Source: Arcuatula senhousia (Eukaryota; Mollusca; Bivalvia; Mytilida; Mytilidae). From it: a stretch of DNA of 64,000 nt. The notes below the pieces were generated by a model. It ran no database searches. It worked only from the letters and a program-made list of their open reading frames with translations, and was not told where the DNA came from. Where the stretch lies: assembly GCA_963971305.1 (NCBI GenBank), contig OZ020304.1:22837755-22901754 (forward strand), written 5' to 3'. Shown piece by piece: positions 1-13,200 of the stretch. The position numbers and the translations under genes were made by a program. Each line of letters begins with the position of its first letter. Position 1 is the stretch's first letter.

Positions 1-215
1 TCCCCCACCCCATTTTGGAAAAAGGGACCATAAGGGGCCAAAATTGAAACTTTTTTATTTATTGTCCAATTTCAAATTTTTTTTGGCAAATAACTTCTTG
101 TAGTGAATTAACAAAATTGAATGTTAATTTTGCAACACTTCCCTTAACCTAATTGCTGCTAAGGGCCAAAAGGAGCAAAAGTGAAAGGTAGAAGATGCCA
201 TTAATTTGGGGCCAA
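1..215 (+). repeat. Dispersed repeat, direct copy at the far end of the window
   Basis: Starts around AAGGGGCCAAAATTGAAAC and runs to ..AAAAGTGAAA near 185. The same blocks recur in the same order and orientation at 63858-64000 (GGGGCCAAAATCGAAACTTT .. ACTTCCCTCC .. GGGCAGAAATGAAA), with indels and substitutions. No open frame of note. Class unknown; both copies may be truncated by the window. Confidence 0.7.
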
Positions 216-296
216 AAGGGTTAATGTTCTTGTAACTGTAATTTATTTAAGTTTGCTTTTGAAAAAAAATGAATTTCTTCTGAATGTTGATGGATA

Positions 297-430
297 GTCC
301 ACCAAAGGCTGCATGTGTCAAAAAACTTTGTCAGTCCACCATGGGCTGCATGTGTCCAGAGCAATTGACTATCCATATTGGGCCTATTACGTTCAGTGTT
401 TTACATGTTGCAGTCGTATCATGCTGCGCT
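297..430 (+). repeat. Dispersed repeat, inverted copy at 15.8 kb
   Basis: Contains two short direct repeats of GTCCACCA..GGCTGCATGTGTC, then AGCAATTGACTATCCATATTGGGCC and ATGTTGCAG..ATCATGCTGCG. The reverse complement of the same blocks lies at 15815-15960. The copies differ by scattered substitutions, so this is an older dispersed family. It leads directly into the tandem array that follows. Confidence 0.75.
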
Positions 431-440
431 CGGCGAAGCT

Positions 441-1005
441 CCCATAGCAAAACATGTACTTAGCCATTCAGCTACGAGGGGGTACCCATCTCTTATCCGC
501 TACTCGTCCTAAACCCCTTGATGGATTTTCATTAAACTTACACACAATCTTTGTGAAATAAGGTAGATGTGCACCTACTGTTTTAAAATTTGATCAGAAT
601 GATTTTTGGGGTTTCCCATAGCAAAACATGTACTTAGCCATTCAACTACATGGGGGTACCCATTGCTTATCCGCAACTCCTCCTAAACCCCTTGATGGAT
701 TTCAATGAAAATTTCACACAATCTTTGTAACATAATGTAGATGTGCACCTTCTATTGTAAAATTTGATCAGAAAGATTTTTAGGGGGTTCCCATAGCAAA
801 ACATGGACTTGGCCATATGAGAACAAGGGTTACCCATCTCTTATCCGCAACTCCTCCTAAACCCCTTGATGGATTTTCATTAAACTTTCACACAATCTTT
901 GTGACATAATGTAGATGTGCACCACCTATTTTAAAATTTATCTGATTAAGTTTTGGGGGGGGGCGGAGATATTTATTTGTGAGCTGCTGCTCACAGTTTT
1001 TCTAG
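441..1005 (+). repeat. Tandem array, about 175 bp unit, three copies
   Basis: CCCATAGCAAAACATG occurs at 441, 615 and 790 (spacing 174-175 bp). Each is followed by TTATCCGC.ACTC.TCCTAAACCCCTTGATGG and CACACAATCTTTG. The array ends in a G-run and a short inverted motif, GTGAGCTGCTGCTCAC, at 980-995, typical of an element terminus. No coding potential. Confidence 0.85.
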
Positions 1006-1231
1006 TATTCATCTAAAAAAAATAAAAAAAATATGTATTCATATAAATGATAGGTTGGTAATTTTAAAACATGTCAAATCAAATCTTTGGCTGAAAGGTA
1101 GATTTATTCTATAGCTAAACCATATAAAAAGTATAAATATGTAACCCTGACCTACCTTCCCATATGAAATTTATATTTAGAACGATTTTGGTAGGATTTC
1201 ATCATCAAAAAATCTTATTACCCTGTAGATT

Positions 1232-1856
1232 AAAATGTTGTTTTTATGCCCCGCCAACAAAGTTGGGGGGCATAAAGTTTTTTGGTCTGTTCGTCCTTCC
1301 GTCCGTCCATCACACTTTAGTTTTCCACTCTTTTTTTCGACATCCTCGCATATATTTAAAATATTTTTGGTATGTGAGTCTACCATGATGAGTTACAGGT
1401 CAAGTGTGAGTTTTGTTCCGGTCCACTGATTTTGACCTAAATTATGGCCCTTGGACTTAGCAAATTTTGTAAAAATAACAGTTTTCCGCACTTTTTTCAA
1501 CATCCTTGCATATATTCAAAAGATTTTTGGTATGTGAGTCTACCATGATGAGTTACAGGTCAAGTTTGAGTTTTGTTCTGGTCCACTGATTTTGACCTAA
1601 ATTATGACTCATGGACTTAGCAAAGTTTGTAAAAATAACAGTTTTCCGTACTTTTTTCTGACATCCTTGCATATTTTCAAAAGATTTTTAGTATGTGAGT
1701 CTACCATGATGTGTTACAGGTCAAGTTTGAGTTTGGTTCTGGTCCACTGATTTTGACCTAAATTACGGCCCTTGGACTTAGCAAATTTTGTAAAAAAAAC
1801 AGTTTTATTTTATTTGCTAGTGGGGCATCAGTGTCATCTTGACACATTTCCTTGTT
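1232..1856 (+). repeat. Hairpin-headed element with 160-bp tandem core
   Basis: The head is a short inverted repeat, TATGCCCCGCC..TTGGGGGGCATA (1237-1273), followed by a degenerate (GTCC)n run. Then come three copies of a core starting GAGTCTACCATGATG at 1376, 1536 and 1697 (spacing 160-161 bp). It ends with TGGGGCATCAGTGTCATCTTGACAC (1821-1846), which echoes the head. The plan of tetranucleotide tract plus ~160 bp tandem core resembles the pearl/Helitron-like non-autonomous elements of bivalves; that comparison is from memory. Short open frames here are by-products of the repeat. Confidence 0.8.
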
Positions 1857-3269
1857 TCCAATATTGCTTATTCAGACTTTACATTGTGATGTAAGTTTGT
1901 GTTTCTGTCCCTCTGTCCTTCCATCTAGAAGGGGGATGGAGTTATGTTATTGTGAATTAAGCATTAATAACCAACATTCATAAAAAATTCCTTCATTAAA
2001 CTAACTATTCCAAATTTAGATATAATCTATAAGTGTCTTGTAAAAGAATATTAGATGTACAAGTATTAAGATTCCACCCTGTTCCTAGCCTTATACTTTG
2101 GTTATTCTAATTTTTACAATAATACATTCTCATCCTATATTTTGGTTATTGAATGTATATTAAGACATTACAACTGGTTTGGTGTAATACTGTTTTGTGG
2201 GTAATTTTCATGAGGATATTATTTTTGCTAAATTTTGTTTCCATTACAAAATTCAAAGATTATGATAATAAATGTCTACCCTAACTGGATACCCGATTTT
2301 TGATGAAAAAATCATGAAAATTATCCGCTTAATAGTATATGCACTTCTCTGTAAAATTTGTCTACCCTGTTTTATGTAGAAAAAAAATACATTGTAGGAG
2401 AACCTATTAACACCTTCTTATATACATGTAGTATGCTTATTCATTCTCAATTTTTAGATACAACCATTAACTAGGTAATAATGGTATTATCATCCTTGTT
2501 TGTTCTCTTGCAGGGACTACTGCTTCGCACAATTCTGTTTGCATGTGTCTGGTTGGCAAGGAATTATTTATGTAATAAACACAAATTGTTTTCAAGGGCA
2601 GACCCAGAGGTCCATGAAAAATGTCAAATTTGTCATTAAATATTTAAGTAACTTGGTCAATTTTATAAAAAAAAAAATTCTCAATTTAAGGGGGAGCCTA
2701 TGCCCCTCTGTAACCTCTAAATATGCCACTGGTTATGATCTAACGAAGAAGTTATTGTTGTCCATTTTTAAGAAGTAAACGAAATGATACATTTGAAGTT
2801 CGATGTTATATCCTTTATGATTGTTTTTATAAAGATTTTCAGTATAATTTATTAATTAAGAGTTCATGGATTGAAAAAGCTCCTTCCTGTATTTGTAGAA
2901 TGTTTCAACTATGACAATGATATGGGACAATGACTGCAATTTTTTTTGGTCAGAAGAACTATAAGATGTGAAAGAATTTTTATATTAATATCATTTTGTT
3001 TAAATGCATGGGGACCTGTGGTTTAAGTTATAAAGTTAACAGTATGTAAAAGGTCAAAATTGGAAAAAAGTTGTCCTTTAGATTCAAGCTTAATTGATTG
3101 TTGAATTTATCATTAAAATTTAATGTTTGCATTTGTTCAAGATATAATGCTATGAAAAGATTTTGTTGTTGATTTCTTTCATTCTGTTTAGAATTTTAAG
3201 GTCAACCATGATGTATTAAGCCATATTTTCAACTATTTTATTATTACAATTTTCTTTTTCTTTTTTTAG

Positions 3270-3368
3270 GCATCCCTGATTGATGATAATACCCTTGGAG
3301 ATCTTGGAAGTGGTCAACCAATGAGATTGCAGATAAATGTGCCTGGTCCTCTGGGAGAAAATGTATAA
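3270..3368 (+). CDS. 3'-terminal coding exon of an unrecognised gene
   Basis: A pyrimidine-rich tract ends in a consensus acceptor (TTTTTTTAG, AG at 3268-3269). It is followed by 32 in-frame codons and TAA at 3366-3368. The peptide starts ASLIDDNTLG, contains GSGQPMRLQI and ends GPLGENV. Codon choice and an acidic, low-complexity-free composition look like real coding sequence, unlike the surrounding AT-rich DNA. I do not recognise the family. The rest of the gene should lie upstream, partly or wholly outside the window: no convincing preceding exon was found in 1-3260. It runs towards TMEM164 (convergent). A candidate poly(A) signal lies about 850 bp downstream. Confidence 0.55.
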   Translation, partial: ASLIDDNTLGDLGSGQPMRLQINVPGPLGENV

Positions 3369-4250
3369 GCCAATCATCTTGCACCTTACATATACCAATA
3401 TTTATTTTTCCTATATGAAAACTGTAGCCGATTTTTCATGTCATTGCAGTGATACAATATTAAAAACGAAAGAATATGGAATATGTGCCAGAAAGACATG
3501 ATCCACATATTGAAATGATTTTGATAAATGTACATAAGCAAAATTTCACTGCGTGTGAATAACCTTCATCAGACACGCTAGGGGTAAAAAACTTGGAAAA
3601 CCGGTAGAATATTAAATTTGATTAAACGAACACAGAAGCCAAAAAATGTTACAACAATGACCAAACAGATAAATTTAACAATTTTAACAAATTTTAAAGA
3701 AATAGCCAACCGTTGTCAAATTTTGGAAATATGTAAACTGTGTCTTTCCAACACATATTCTAGTACTCGAAGTATGGACTTTGTGTAAAACTCAAACTCA
3801 GTTTAGCTGATTACCAATTACTTATTGAGATTACTGTATGTAGTTATTGTGTGTGGTATATATGTGATAATCTGTTATACCTTTTGTATTGAATCTTATT
3901 GTGCATACGTGTATGTGTTGTTGGGTTTTTTATATTTTTCTATGGTTTTTGTACGAAAATATTAATTTTCACATTACTTTAGATTTTTAACAGATATTTG
4001 TTTATTGTTTTGTCCTACCAATCAAAGTACATATTGATATTCAATAAGTTTCAACGGTGAACTTCTACATTTGTAGAATTTTTTTTACACTAAAAAAAAA
4101 TTTAAATATAGATTTTCAAAGTTATGATCAAATGTCATCTTCTTTGGAATAAACAACCAAACTATGTATTAGTTAATTCTAACATTTTTCTTGATATTCA
4201 AGAGCTTAATGAAGAACAGCAATAAAAGTGCTGTTCCTTTGTTTGTTTTA
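3369..4250 (+). other. Putative 3' UTR with poly(A) signal
   Basis: After the TAA at 3368 there is AT-rich sequence with no repeat head or long frame. AATAAA at 4221-4226 is followed by a T/GT-rich stretch (CTGTTCCTTTGTTTG), the expected arrangement for a cleavage/polyadenylation site. Another AATAAA at about 4674 is a weaker alternative. The end point is inferred. Confidence 0.4.
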
Positions 4251-5894
4251 ACTTGATATTTATACATGGGTATTTTTTGTCATGCAGATATACTCCATAT
4301 TCCTTCTGAATCAATACAAAGTCTTGTTTGATTTTTTCATTTGTTGATAAAGAGTTTACCATTTTATTTCATCATCCATTTGTTTGTGTTTTCCAAACAC
4401 TTATGAATGTCTTACCATTTTCAGTACATGTATAAGCTGAAATTGGTTTTCCATTATAAATGATATTCCACACTTGGTTACAGATGACTTTGCTTTTAAA
4501 GTGTAAACATGTTTGTAAAGATGTTATAAGTTAGATTTTTATGTTTGATATTGTGTTATTGAGGATCTTGTCTATTTGTGTACTGGTGTGTGTAACTGAA
4601 TTGTCTGTCAAAATGGTGTGTAATTATATATATTTTTCAAATTATAAACTTTTTGTTCCATTAACCATGTTAAATAAAGATGTTACATATTATTTTAAAG
4701 TGATAATTTGCTTTAGGGAAAAAGTCTTATTATATTGTTTATGTGTAAATGTTAATGTATTCTAAAAACAGCTTTAAAAAGTGTGTACACTTGTAGTAAC
4801 TGTAAAAGCAAAAAATTTTGTGGGACATATTTTTGTTTATTTCTCAATGAAATGATTTCTTGACAATTTGTTAACATTATGTTTAAGATTTTTTGAATCC
4901 ATGTTTTTCATTATTTCATTTTTGTGCTCTTGACCACCAAATTTATCAGAGAAAAAAATGTTGAGAGGGTGTCCATGTGGAAATCAGGCAAAAGTCTACA
5001 GAATCCAGCGCATGAAGAATTTTATCCCAGCAAATATTTTGTTTTAATGTATTGTTGGACTCATATGTAAAACAAAAATCACCAGGATTCGTTTAAAAGC
5101 AACATGGATGACTTGTGATTCAGCCTTAAAGTTCATGAACAAAGCAACCAAATTTTGCAAATATGCAAGAGTTATCTCCTTTTTGCATATTTTCAATGCA
5201 TTTATAAGTTATCACTTCAATAAGCCAAAAATCTGCATTTGTTTTGGGGAATGGATGTTAACCTGATGTGAAATCAATAAAAATTATTGGATAACATAAT
5301 TTGTCATGTGCCAGCTATTGCCTGGGTTTTGCTTGGACAGCCTCTTAATACATTATGGAGTTATGGTTTTGTATTATTGTGATTCATATCAGTAAAATAT
5401 TACTCCCATGAGAGTAGCATTATTTCAGTGTACCCCAGAATCTTTATGTAAGATTACAGTGGTTTCATTATTATATGTGGGGTATCAATTTTCGTGCTTT
5501 TACGGGTGAGTTTGACTTACATCATTTGATTCCCATCAAATTTGAGGATCTAGGAACTGATCTTTTTTATCAAACTTTGAAAATTGGTACCCTAAAAAAA
5601 TCTAACCTCTGTATGCGTTATTCATATTGTCTCAAATTTTCATAATTATAGCATTTTATATTTATTATGTATTATAAGATAATGTGTGCAATATTTTATG
5701 AAAATCTTATAGATAAAAGTTACATTTAGTATGTAAAGCTCACCTATTTATGGAAATGAAATTTTTTCTTAGCTTTGTTTTGCACTAGATTGCTTCTAAA
5801 CATAATTCTTGGCCTAAAATGTAATGTATGGAAAAAAAACTTTTCTTCTATTACAAGATCATAAAATACCTGTTGTACCACTTATCAGAATTGC
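4251..5894. other. AT-rich intergenic sequence
   Basis: No exon, RNA gene or tandem array recognised. Short frames show no family resemblance. Confidence 0.5.
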
Positions 5895-6060
5895 GTAATA
5901 TACAATTACAGCCCTTGGAAGAGGTGAATATGTAAAATTGTCAACCAGAGGTGGGGTTATTTCCCTGAGGGCTTTACCCCGAGGGAAATAAACCCAGCGA
6001 GGTTGAAAATTTTGATATTCACTGATTTGAAGGGCTGTAACTGTTTTATTATACCGAACA
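5895..6060. repeat. Foldback (hairpin) element
   Basis: The left arm ATTACAGCCCTTGGA..GGTGAATAT..GTCAACC..GGTTATTTCCCTGAGGG pairs with the right arm CCCGAGGGAAATAAACC..GGTTGAAAATTTTGATATTCAC..AAGGGCTGTAA. The loop is only a few bases. Ends are AT-rich (TAATATA / TATTATA). No coding capacity; a palindromic MITE is the likely class. Confidence 0.75.
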
Positions 6061-6407
6061 AACAGTGGACTGGAATGTATGTATGCTGTGTATTTGTGTT
6101 TTTATCATGTTTATGGTTCCAATGGCCATTTTAAATTTTAAGGGTTATTCACCGGTGAATAATAGGGTTATTCAATGGACATGGGTATTTGAAAAGATTA
6201 TTAAACTTTAATACGAATTTGAAGAAAAATACCCTGATTATTTCACATCATGTGACCTTATTTCATCCAATTAAATCAATTGCTAATTCAGTAAGGTATA
6301 ATAACTACAGTTATTCAACTTTTGTTTATAACATACTTAAATTTAGATCTAAAAGCAATTTGTACTACCTCTTGTTTGTCTATTGTGAACAAGTTAATTT
6401 GATTTTA

Positions 6408-6500
6408 AATTCAAATTGTGTATGTTTTTTATCTCTTTTGTTAATTGAATTAAAAATTCAAATTGTGTATGTTTTTTATCTCTTTTGTTAATTGAATTAA
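6408..6500 (+). repeat. Short tandem duplication, about 46 bp twice
   Basis: AAATTCAAATTGTGTATG followed by TTTTTTATCTCTTTTG and TTAATTGAATTA occurs twice head to tail, nearly identical. It accounts for the frame through this region, which is not a gene. Confidence 0.85.
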
Positions 6501-6930
6501 TAAAACAAACTTAATGATTTTATGCTTTTAGGACACAGTAGCATCTGTGATACACGGAAACACTCATCATTTCACATATGAATGAATTTTGTTGTCAAAA
6601 ACTAGACAAAGTTAAGTTGAAATGTAAACAATACAAAATCTGTAATGATAGAATGATGCAGATATTGTTTGGTTAATTGTTATTGAATGAAGTTTGGTAT
6701 TTAAGTACATTACCCTGATGTTTATCTTTTTAAGTTCACCTTATCAGTAATTCCTGAACAAAAGTATCATAATTTTATTTATTTCTTGTATAAGTTTCAA
6801 ATATTCATTGACACACTTCTGCTTTATTTAAGTCTGTGATAAAAGCATAATCAGTTAATCAAAAGTGCTGGCTAAATAAGACTGTAGAATTTAGACATAA
6901 TTTGTGTATGCTTAATATTTATGTATTGTG

Positions 6931-7472
6931 TTAAGGTTCATCTGTACACTTCGGTCAAAATGACTGATATTTTACGTCTTTTTTAGTCTATCTGGAGCCC
7001 AAATTACACATTCTATTGCTTAATAAGGCGTAGCAGCGTCTAGATAAATATTTTTTTTATAAACTTTAAGTATTGTGTACGTGTATACTTAATCCGTTTT
7101 GCCGGGGCATTTTCTTTGCGTTTTTCAGTTCACCCAAATATAGCCAAATATCAACAATGCCCTGTCATTTGGCCTCCACGTGCTAGGTCATTTCATTATT
7201 GGTGTTATTAAATCTACTCACAATCTGTCTTATGGAAGGTTATTTAGGGGTAATTCGTGCTTTTTTATGGTACAATTTGAACGGAAAGAAAATGAATAGA
7301 GAAAACAACAAAAGTAATCTTGCAAACTGGATGCGAAAATGATCGGCGATTTTTATATCTAGACGCTGCTACACTTTATTTTGTGTTTCTATGTGTCATT
7401 TAAGTCGTACATAGACTAGAAAAATAGGTCAAATATCTACCATTTTGTTCGAAGTGTAACCATGAACCTTAA
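6931..7472. mobile_element. TTAA-flanked MITE with long imperfect TIRs
   Basis: TTAA at 6931-6934 and 7469-7472 flank inverted ends GGTTCAT..TACACTTCG..CAAAATG and CATTTTG..CGAAGTGTA..ATGAACC. Homology between the arms continues inward through AGTCTAT and ends with a shared GTAGCAGCGTCTAGAT (left) / ATCTAGACGCTGCTAC (right). The arms are therefore about 110-140 bp, with indels. No open frame. The TTAA target duplication fits piggyBac- or Kolobok-type movement; the end bases do not decide between them. Confidence 0.8.
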
Positions 7473-9300
7473 AAGAACTTTTTCCATTTTTGTATTGACT
7501 AGAGAAATATATTATTTAGACTATTGCATTTAATTACTTACTTCATAGCATTATGATTATTATATTATATATGTTAGTATGAAGTCAACAGATAAAGGTT
7601 AGGACAAAGACAATGAAAAAAATAATAAAATAGACCACCCCCCTTTCCATCCCAAGGAAAAACAAGAAAATGCTCCATCTTGAAACATTTAGGACAGACC
7701 AACAGACAGATGAACGAACCAGAACACTGTTTACCTCTACTTTCGTAGATGGGGTATATAAACTGACAACAAAATCTTTTTTTAACTATACATGTACATG
7801 TACTATCAATACTTAAAAGCAAAATTCAAAGCCCAAATTCCCTTTGATTTTTGCTTTCAATTAAATCAGAATATGCTGTTATTAATGTCTATTGTTCAAT
7901 ATCTTATATTACATGTAAATTCTCCTTTGCTGGTTAAGTTGTTGTTATTATGTTTTGAGCCATACTTTATATGTAACCATCTGTTTACTGTTTTTACTTT
8001 GTTATATTTTTTTCAAAGATATTTTATTATACATGTATATATATTTGGTATGTCTGTGTGATATTGATAAAGTTCAAATATCAATTAAACTGAAGAACAA
8101 AATAGTTATTTTATTCTTTGTCTGCAAATGAGAAATGAATGCAGTTGTAATTAAAGAACCTTAGTGAGCACGCAGCAAGTTTCCACCTATTTGAGACAGA
8201 TTGTCTGAATCCCAAACCTTGTACAAACTTAAGAGGAATCAAAATTGTGGTAGGATATGGGAATCTTCATATTAAATGAATACATTATACCAAGTATGAA
8301 AGGATTCTGCTCAGACATATTAGAGGAAATTAGCTAACAAACTTTGTTACTAATAACCAAGTCATTTCCAAGTTTAAAAAGCCATCTATGGCGGATCCAG
8401 AAATTTCCAAGCAGAAGGGTGTGCAAGTTAAAAACATCTTCTGGGACCTCTTGTTTCATACAGTTCCTTACCAAATTTTGTTGTTAAATGGGAGGGTCCT
8501 TGTCGGGCATGCCATTTCTAAATCTGCCTTTGGCCATACTGGTTACTTCCACAAAAACTATCAGATCAAAGTTTCTTGACATTACGCAATATATGGTGTA
8601 CTGATTTTCATGGAAATCTGTTAGGTAGTATCAGTGGAGTTGCATTGAACAACTTTGTAATAGAAAACTAGTTTTGAAGAGTCATAACTCCCACAAAAAT
8701 ATCAGAAGCTAAGGTGAAACTAAAAGCAATCAAACATTGTTAATCTGAAGACAAAGACAAAACTGGAAGACACAAAATCATCACAACAAAACAAACAAAA
8801 CACACATCAACTAAACCGCAATCAGCAACATTCTCAAGTCATAACATGGAATGAACTCAGGTGCTCCTGGAGAGTAAGCAGATCTTGATTGCAAAAGCAC
8901 ACCCATCATGTTGCCAACAATTGATATAGTGTGGGTCACATCAGATCAAGATTTCTTGATAATTTGCACAACTACATATGATGTACTTACAGTTTCATGG
9001 GCCAGTGTACCAGTGGAAACAATAAACCATTCATAACTTTTTGCATTGGGTATATACTGGTACATTTATAAGGATTACAACAAATTTCTAGTCAAAAGCA
9101 GACAGATACAGGTATAAACAAGAGAAAGAAACCATTGCATCATAAGTTCTATTAATTAGGATTGTATTTTAATACAGATAGCCTATGAAAGCCTTAAAAT
9201 TGCTCTTACCAGAAATCCAAAATAATGTACATACATGTATGGTGAGGATGTACTTGCTGCAGGCATACTAAATTGATGATTTTTGTGTGGCAGGCAAACA
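7473..9300. other. Intergenic sequence with degraded repeat pieces
   Basis: A piece at about 7590-7770 (CCCAAGG.., GACAGACCAACAGACAG, CTACTTTCGTAGATGGGG) and one at 8385-8530 (GGCGGATCCAGAAATTTCC) look like fragments of dispersed mollusc repeats. No gene supported. Confidence 0.4.
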
Positions 9301-9304
9301 TAAA

Positions 9305-9565
9305 ATCTGTCAAAGTCAAAAATGGCCGGATTTCGTTAAACAGGAAGTAGGTGAGCGACATACTTGAAACTGTATCCCACGTTATCGGATCCCACCCTGA
9401 TGCTGTATACAAAATATCAAGTGGCTATGATAAGTAGTTGCTGGGAAAACTGTTACGAAAATTCTGTCCCCGCCCTCACGCAGCCTGCTGCCCACCGCCT
9501 GCCCGACATTCACCATTTTATAACCCAGATTTTTCACTCCGTGAAAGCCGGCCAAAAATGTTATT
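9305..9565 (+). repeat. Dispersed repeat family B, copy 1
   Basis: Direct homolog of 14625-14885. Shared blocks in order are CTGTCAAAGTCAAAAATGGCC, AACAGGAAGTA.GTGAGCGACA, ATCCCAC.TTAT, CTGATGCTGTATAC.AAATAT, AAAACTGTTACG, CCCGACATTCACCATTTTAT and TTTTTCACT. Contains an ETS-like ACAGGAAGTA. No gene. Confidence 0.85.
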
Positions 9566-10279
9566 TGTATTTGATAAATAGAAGTTTCACACATTGATTT
9601 ATGACAGTTAAAACCATAAATTCATGAATATGTACATTATTCATAAATATCCAAATAAATGCATGTGAACTTAACTTTCACAACAACTTGAAACGACTTT
9701 ATAGACCAGAAAAAAGTGGATCAGGCAATTGACTGTAGATCTTACTCTTATTAAGACCTGCATCAGGGTTCTTTTATGTGTAAGAAAACATATCATTTTC
9801 ACTATACAGTTTTTAACTATGGTTACAGTCAGGTTTTCTTGTGAAAGCCTTACAGCCTGGACATTCATTATGACCGGGCTGCTCCCTTCAACACCATAGG
9901 GCACACATCCCAGTTTGCTCTATGGACAAAGTGGCCTTGCCCAATGTCAGGCTCTGAGCCCCTTTAAGTGGACTTTTATCGACAAACTTAGCACTGCTGA
10001 AACCGCAGTATATCAAAGCTCCAATCCAACAAGTTTTGTTTTATTGTTACATGCTTTTTGTATTTATATGGTGTTTTGCCATCATCAACCTTTTGGCTAG
10101 AGTGCCTCTGATAAGTCTTGAATGGACAAAACATGTTTCAAGGATAGAAAAATGTTTTGCATTGAACTTTGTTACTATTTTGATTTCATAAAGTTCCACC
10201 TTAGGTTTCTCAAAAAATTAAAATCTTATGTTGATCATAACCATCAGAACCAAACTAAGAAGACAACAACAACAAAATT
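9566..10279. other. Intergenic sequence, nothing identified
   Basis: Two short frames on opposite strands overlap here. Neither resembles a known family or shows splice support. Confidence 0.4.
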
Positions 10280-13200
10280 TAAGTGATCAAACAATTTATT
10301 AATATTAATTTCAATGATTTAAATCTCAATCCATCAACTAAAACATACACACCAATTATATGGAAGGTTGCTATTAAATTAAATTACATGTACTTTAACT
10401 TTGTACATTTTTTTTTACCTTCAATCAGTAAAAATACTCAGTCTTATCAATTAATGTAACAAATTTCAAAACAAAAATCAATTCATATTGAACACAAATT
10501 TGCAAGATATATTGTCCACAACATATCAATTATTTCCAAATCAAGAGCCCACAAGAGGCAAGAAGAATTTGTTGGGAATGTGGCAATTATTCTTGGTTTC
10601 AAGTTTGAAAAAGAAAAAAAATCTACTTTGGAACATTTGTTATTTTACTTGTATTGGAGGAAAACCATATCTATCAGGATGTACTATTTAAAAGAGAAGA
10701 TTCATTGAAATTTTTTTTTTCCTTGAACCTCAATGTGAGTTTCAACAAAAAATTATTACTTCCTTCTAGCATTTCATTTCTAAAATACTAAGTAGCAAAA
10801 ACTTTATATTTGAAAGTTGTTTTTTTTTAATAAAAATATATTTTTTTCCTTTCTAAAGCACATATCTTTTGTTTTGACTTTGATAAATGGATTTGAAAAA
10901 AAAATTCTGCTAAGGGCTATTTCCATTAATAAGAAGGGGGGTCGGAAGACACTTTATATTTTTTTTAGATGGGTTGTGGGTAAATTATGTTGACTTCAAT
11001 TATTCCTTATTATAAATACAAAATCCATTCAGTTTTACAATTGTCTTTATTTTCAATTTTAAATTTTATCCTGCTTTGAACAGTTATGAAACATCTACAA
11101 TTCTTTATGATTAAACTCTTCCATTTCATGTAAATGATAATAGAAAAAAAAAAAAACCAAGAACTTTATCCTAATTATATGATATTTTTCTTAAGGCAAA
11201 CTTGTTGCTAAATATTTTTCTTGCATAGCTCTTTATAATAAACATGAAAAAGAACATTTTTTAAAAATGCTGATTCTTTCAATGAATGCATTATCAAAAT
11301 ATATTTAAACTGTAACGATAAAATAAACATACTTGAATTTATAACATTAAAGGTTTCCTAAAAAGTTTTTGAAATCTTAATCTCAAAACTCTTTAATTGA
11401 AGTAATTAATTGAAAACTTTCTTTCATTTAAAGATGGTCATTATAATGGAAATTGTTTAAAAACAAAATTAAAGCACAACTGTAATTTAAGAACAAACAT
11501 GTATTAATTACTTTATATTACCAGAGTCCGTCTTTTCAAAGAAGTCTGAAAAACCTGTCCTTTTAACCAGTAGGGTTAGAAAAATGGAATACATGTATTA
11601 CTAATGCTATTGACAATGCTTTTTTTATTGAACACATTTGTAAGGGCAGGAGACTTAAAAAAAGTCTACCAGTTAAACAATGCTTTTAACTAAATAATTT
11701 CTTTGGTTTGATACTATATAAATAAATTAGTATTTCTCCTTGAAATGAATAAAATAGCAATGATCGAACACCCAAGCAAAATTCTTTATTAAATTTGTCT
11801 ATTCGGGTGTTTTAAAAGGCTTAATAAATAAAAACAACTTTATCCTAATAATCTCTGACTAATAAGGTCAGAAAAAGCAGTTTTTAAATTCAGCTCTATA
11901 AACATATCCAGTTTAAGTCATAGCCAGCAAATTTTATAGCTTAAAACGGGCCAAATTGTTTGGACACTCTGCAACACCAAAAAGTCCATAAATGGGCTAA
12001 GGTTACAGAACTTGTCTATTTCCAATTTTGAATAAAACTGTACTGTATAGCCAAATTTTAGAGACGTTACATAGGATTGGCATCACATAAAGTAAGGCAA
12101 TTTTAGCAGAACTTAAATTTTACAAATTGAACTGCCTATAAAAAGTTTTTGCAGAATATTTTTTTGCACTTTGTGACTTTCCTCCAAAATACCACAAAAT
12201 TTGAACCCTGTAAAAGTTACGAGCTATACCCTAGCTGATTTGTTATCTTATTTGTATTTGAGAGATTTATGAAAATCTTAAAGGGTCAAAATCTACCACA
12301 CAGTTTTAAAGTACACATACTACCACATATATGCTATATTTTACAAAACACTCAAAAAATCTAAAAACTTTTTGTCTCCAATATTCATGTAGTTAGAATG
12401 AAAAATCAACAAAAGTAGGGCATCTATTAGGACATATCAAAATTGCCTTACTCAAAAGTTGTGGAATGTTTTACAACAGTCAAAAAAATAAACAAAAAAT
12501 CCTTAAGACTAGTATAACAAAAAATAAAGAAAAAAAGAAAAAATTGTGTCACTGTAATCAACATATACCTTGGTGATGCATTTTAACATCAGAAATGGGT
12601 AATGTTGCATCTCATTTTTCAAATGGATTTAAATGTAAAATGTTTATTACAATACATTCTTAGGTTACTGATTAAATATTGCACAGTTTGCCATAAAGTG
12701 TTTATATTCATAAGTGTATGTGCGTTTTTCATAAATGTAAGTGTATTATTCATAAATATATTTGTGAAAAAAACTTGTTATCAGAATCGTTGCATTGATA
12801 AAATTTTGATTAAACTCATAATTTTAATGCATAAAATTAAGGTAATAAGGACAACATTTGAAAAAAAAAATTTGACAGATTTTATACTTCTTACATTGTA
12901 TTCTTTCACTGATAAAAATCCCCCATTGAAATGGGTATTGTTTACCCTCTTTTTTATCCCAATTAAAACTACTGTCATAATTATTAAACTACACAACTGA
13001 ACTACATCAAACCAAACTTCTACAGATGACCATAAACATATTGCACATTTTTTTTTACTAAGATCTAAACAAAACAAAAATCCCACTAAATCTTATGCTT
13101 AGCAGCATCTACATGTTATAAACAAACAATAAAAACACCATAAACTTATAATTAACCTGAAAAGTAATAATAGCACTTTCAAATGTTCATATTGCACAAT

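Noticed and set aside
2514..2640. Possible exon after TTGCAG at 2513, reading GLLLRTILFACVWLA..
   Set aside because: The frame ends in a stop soon after, no donor follows, and the downstream part (GGGGGAGCCTATGCCCC) looks repeat-derived.
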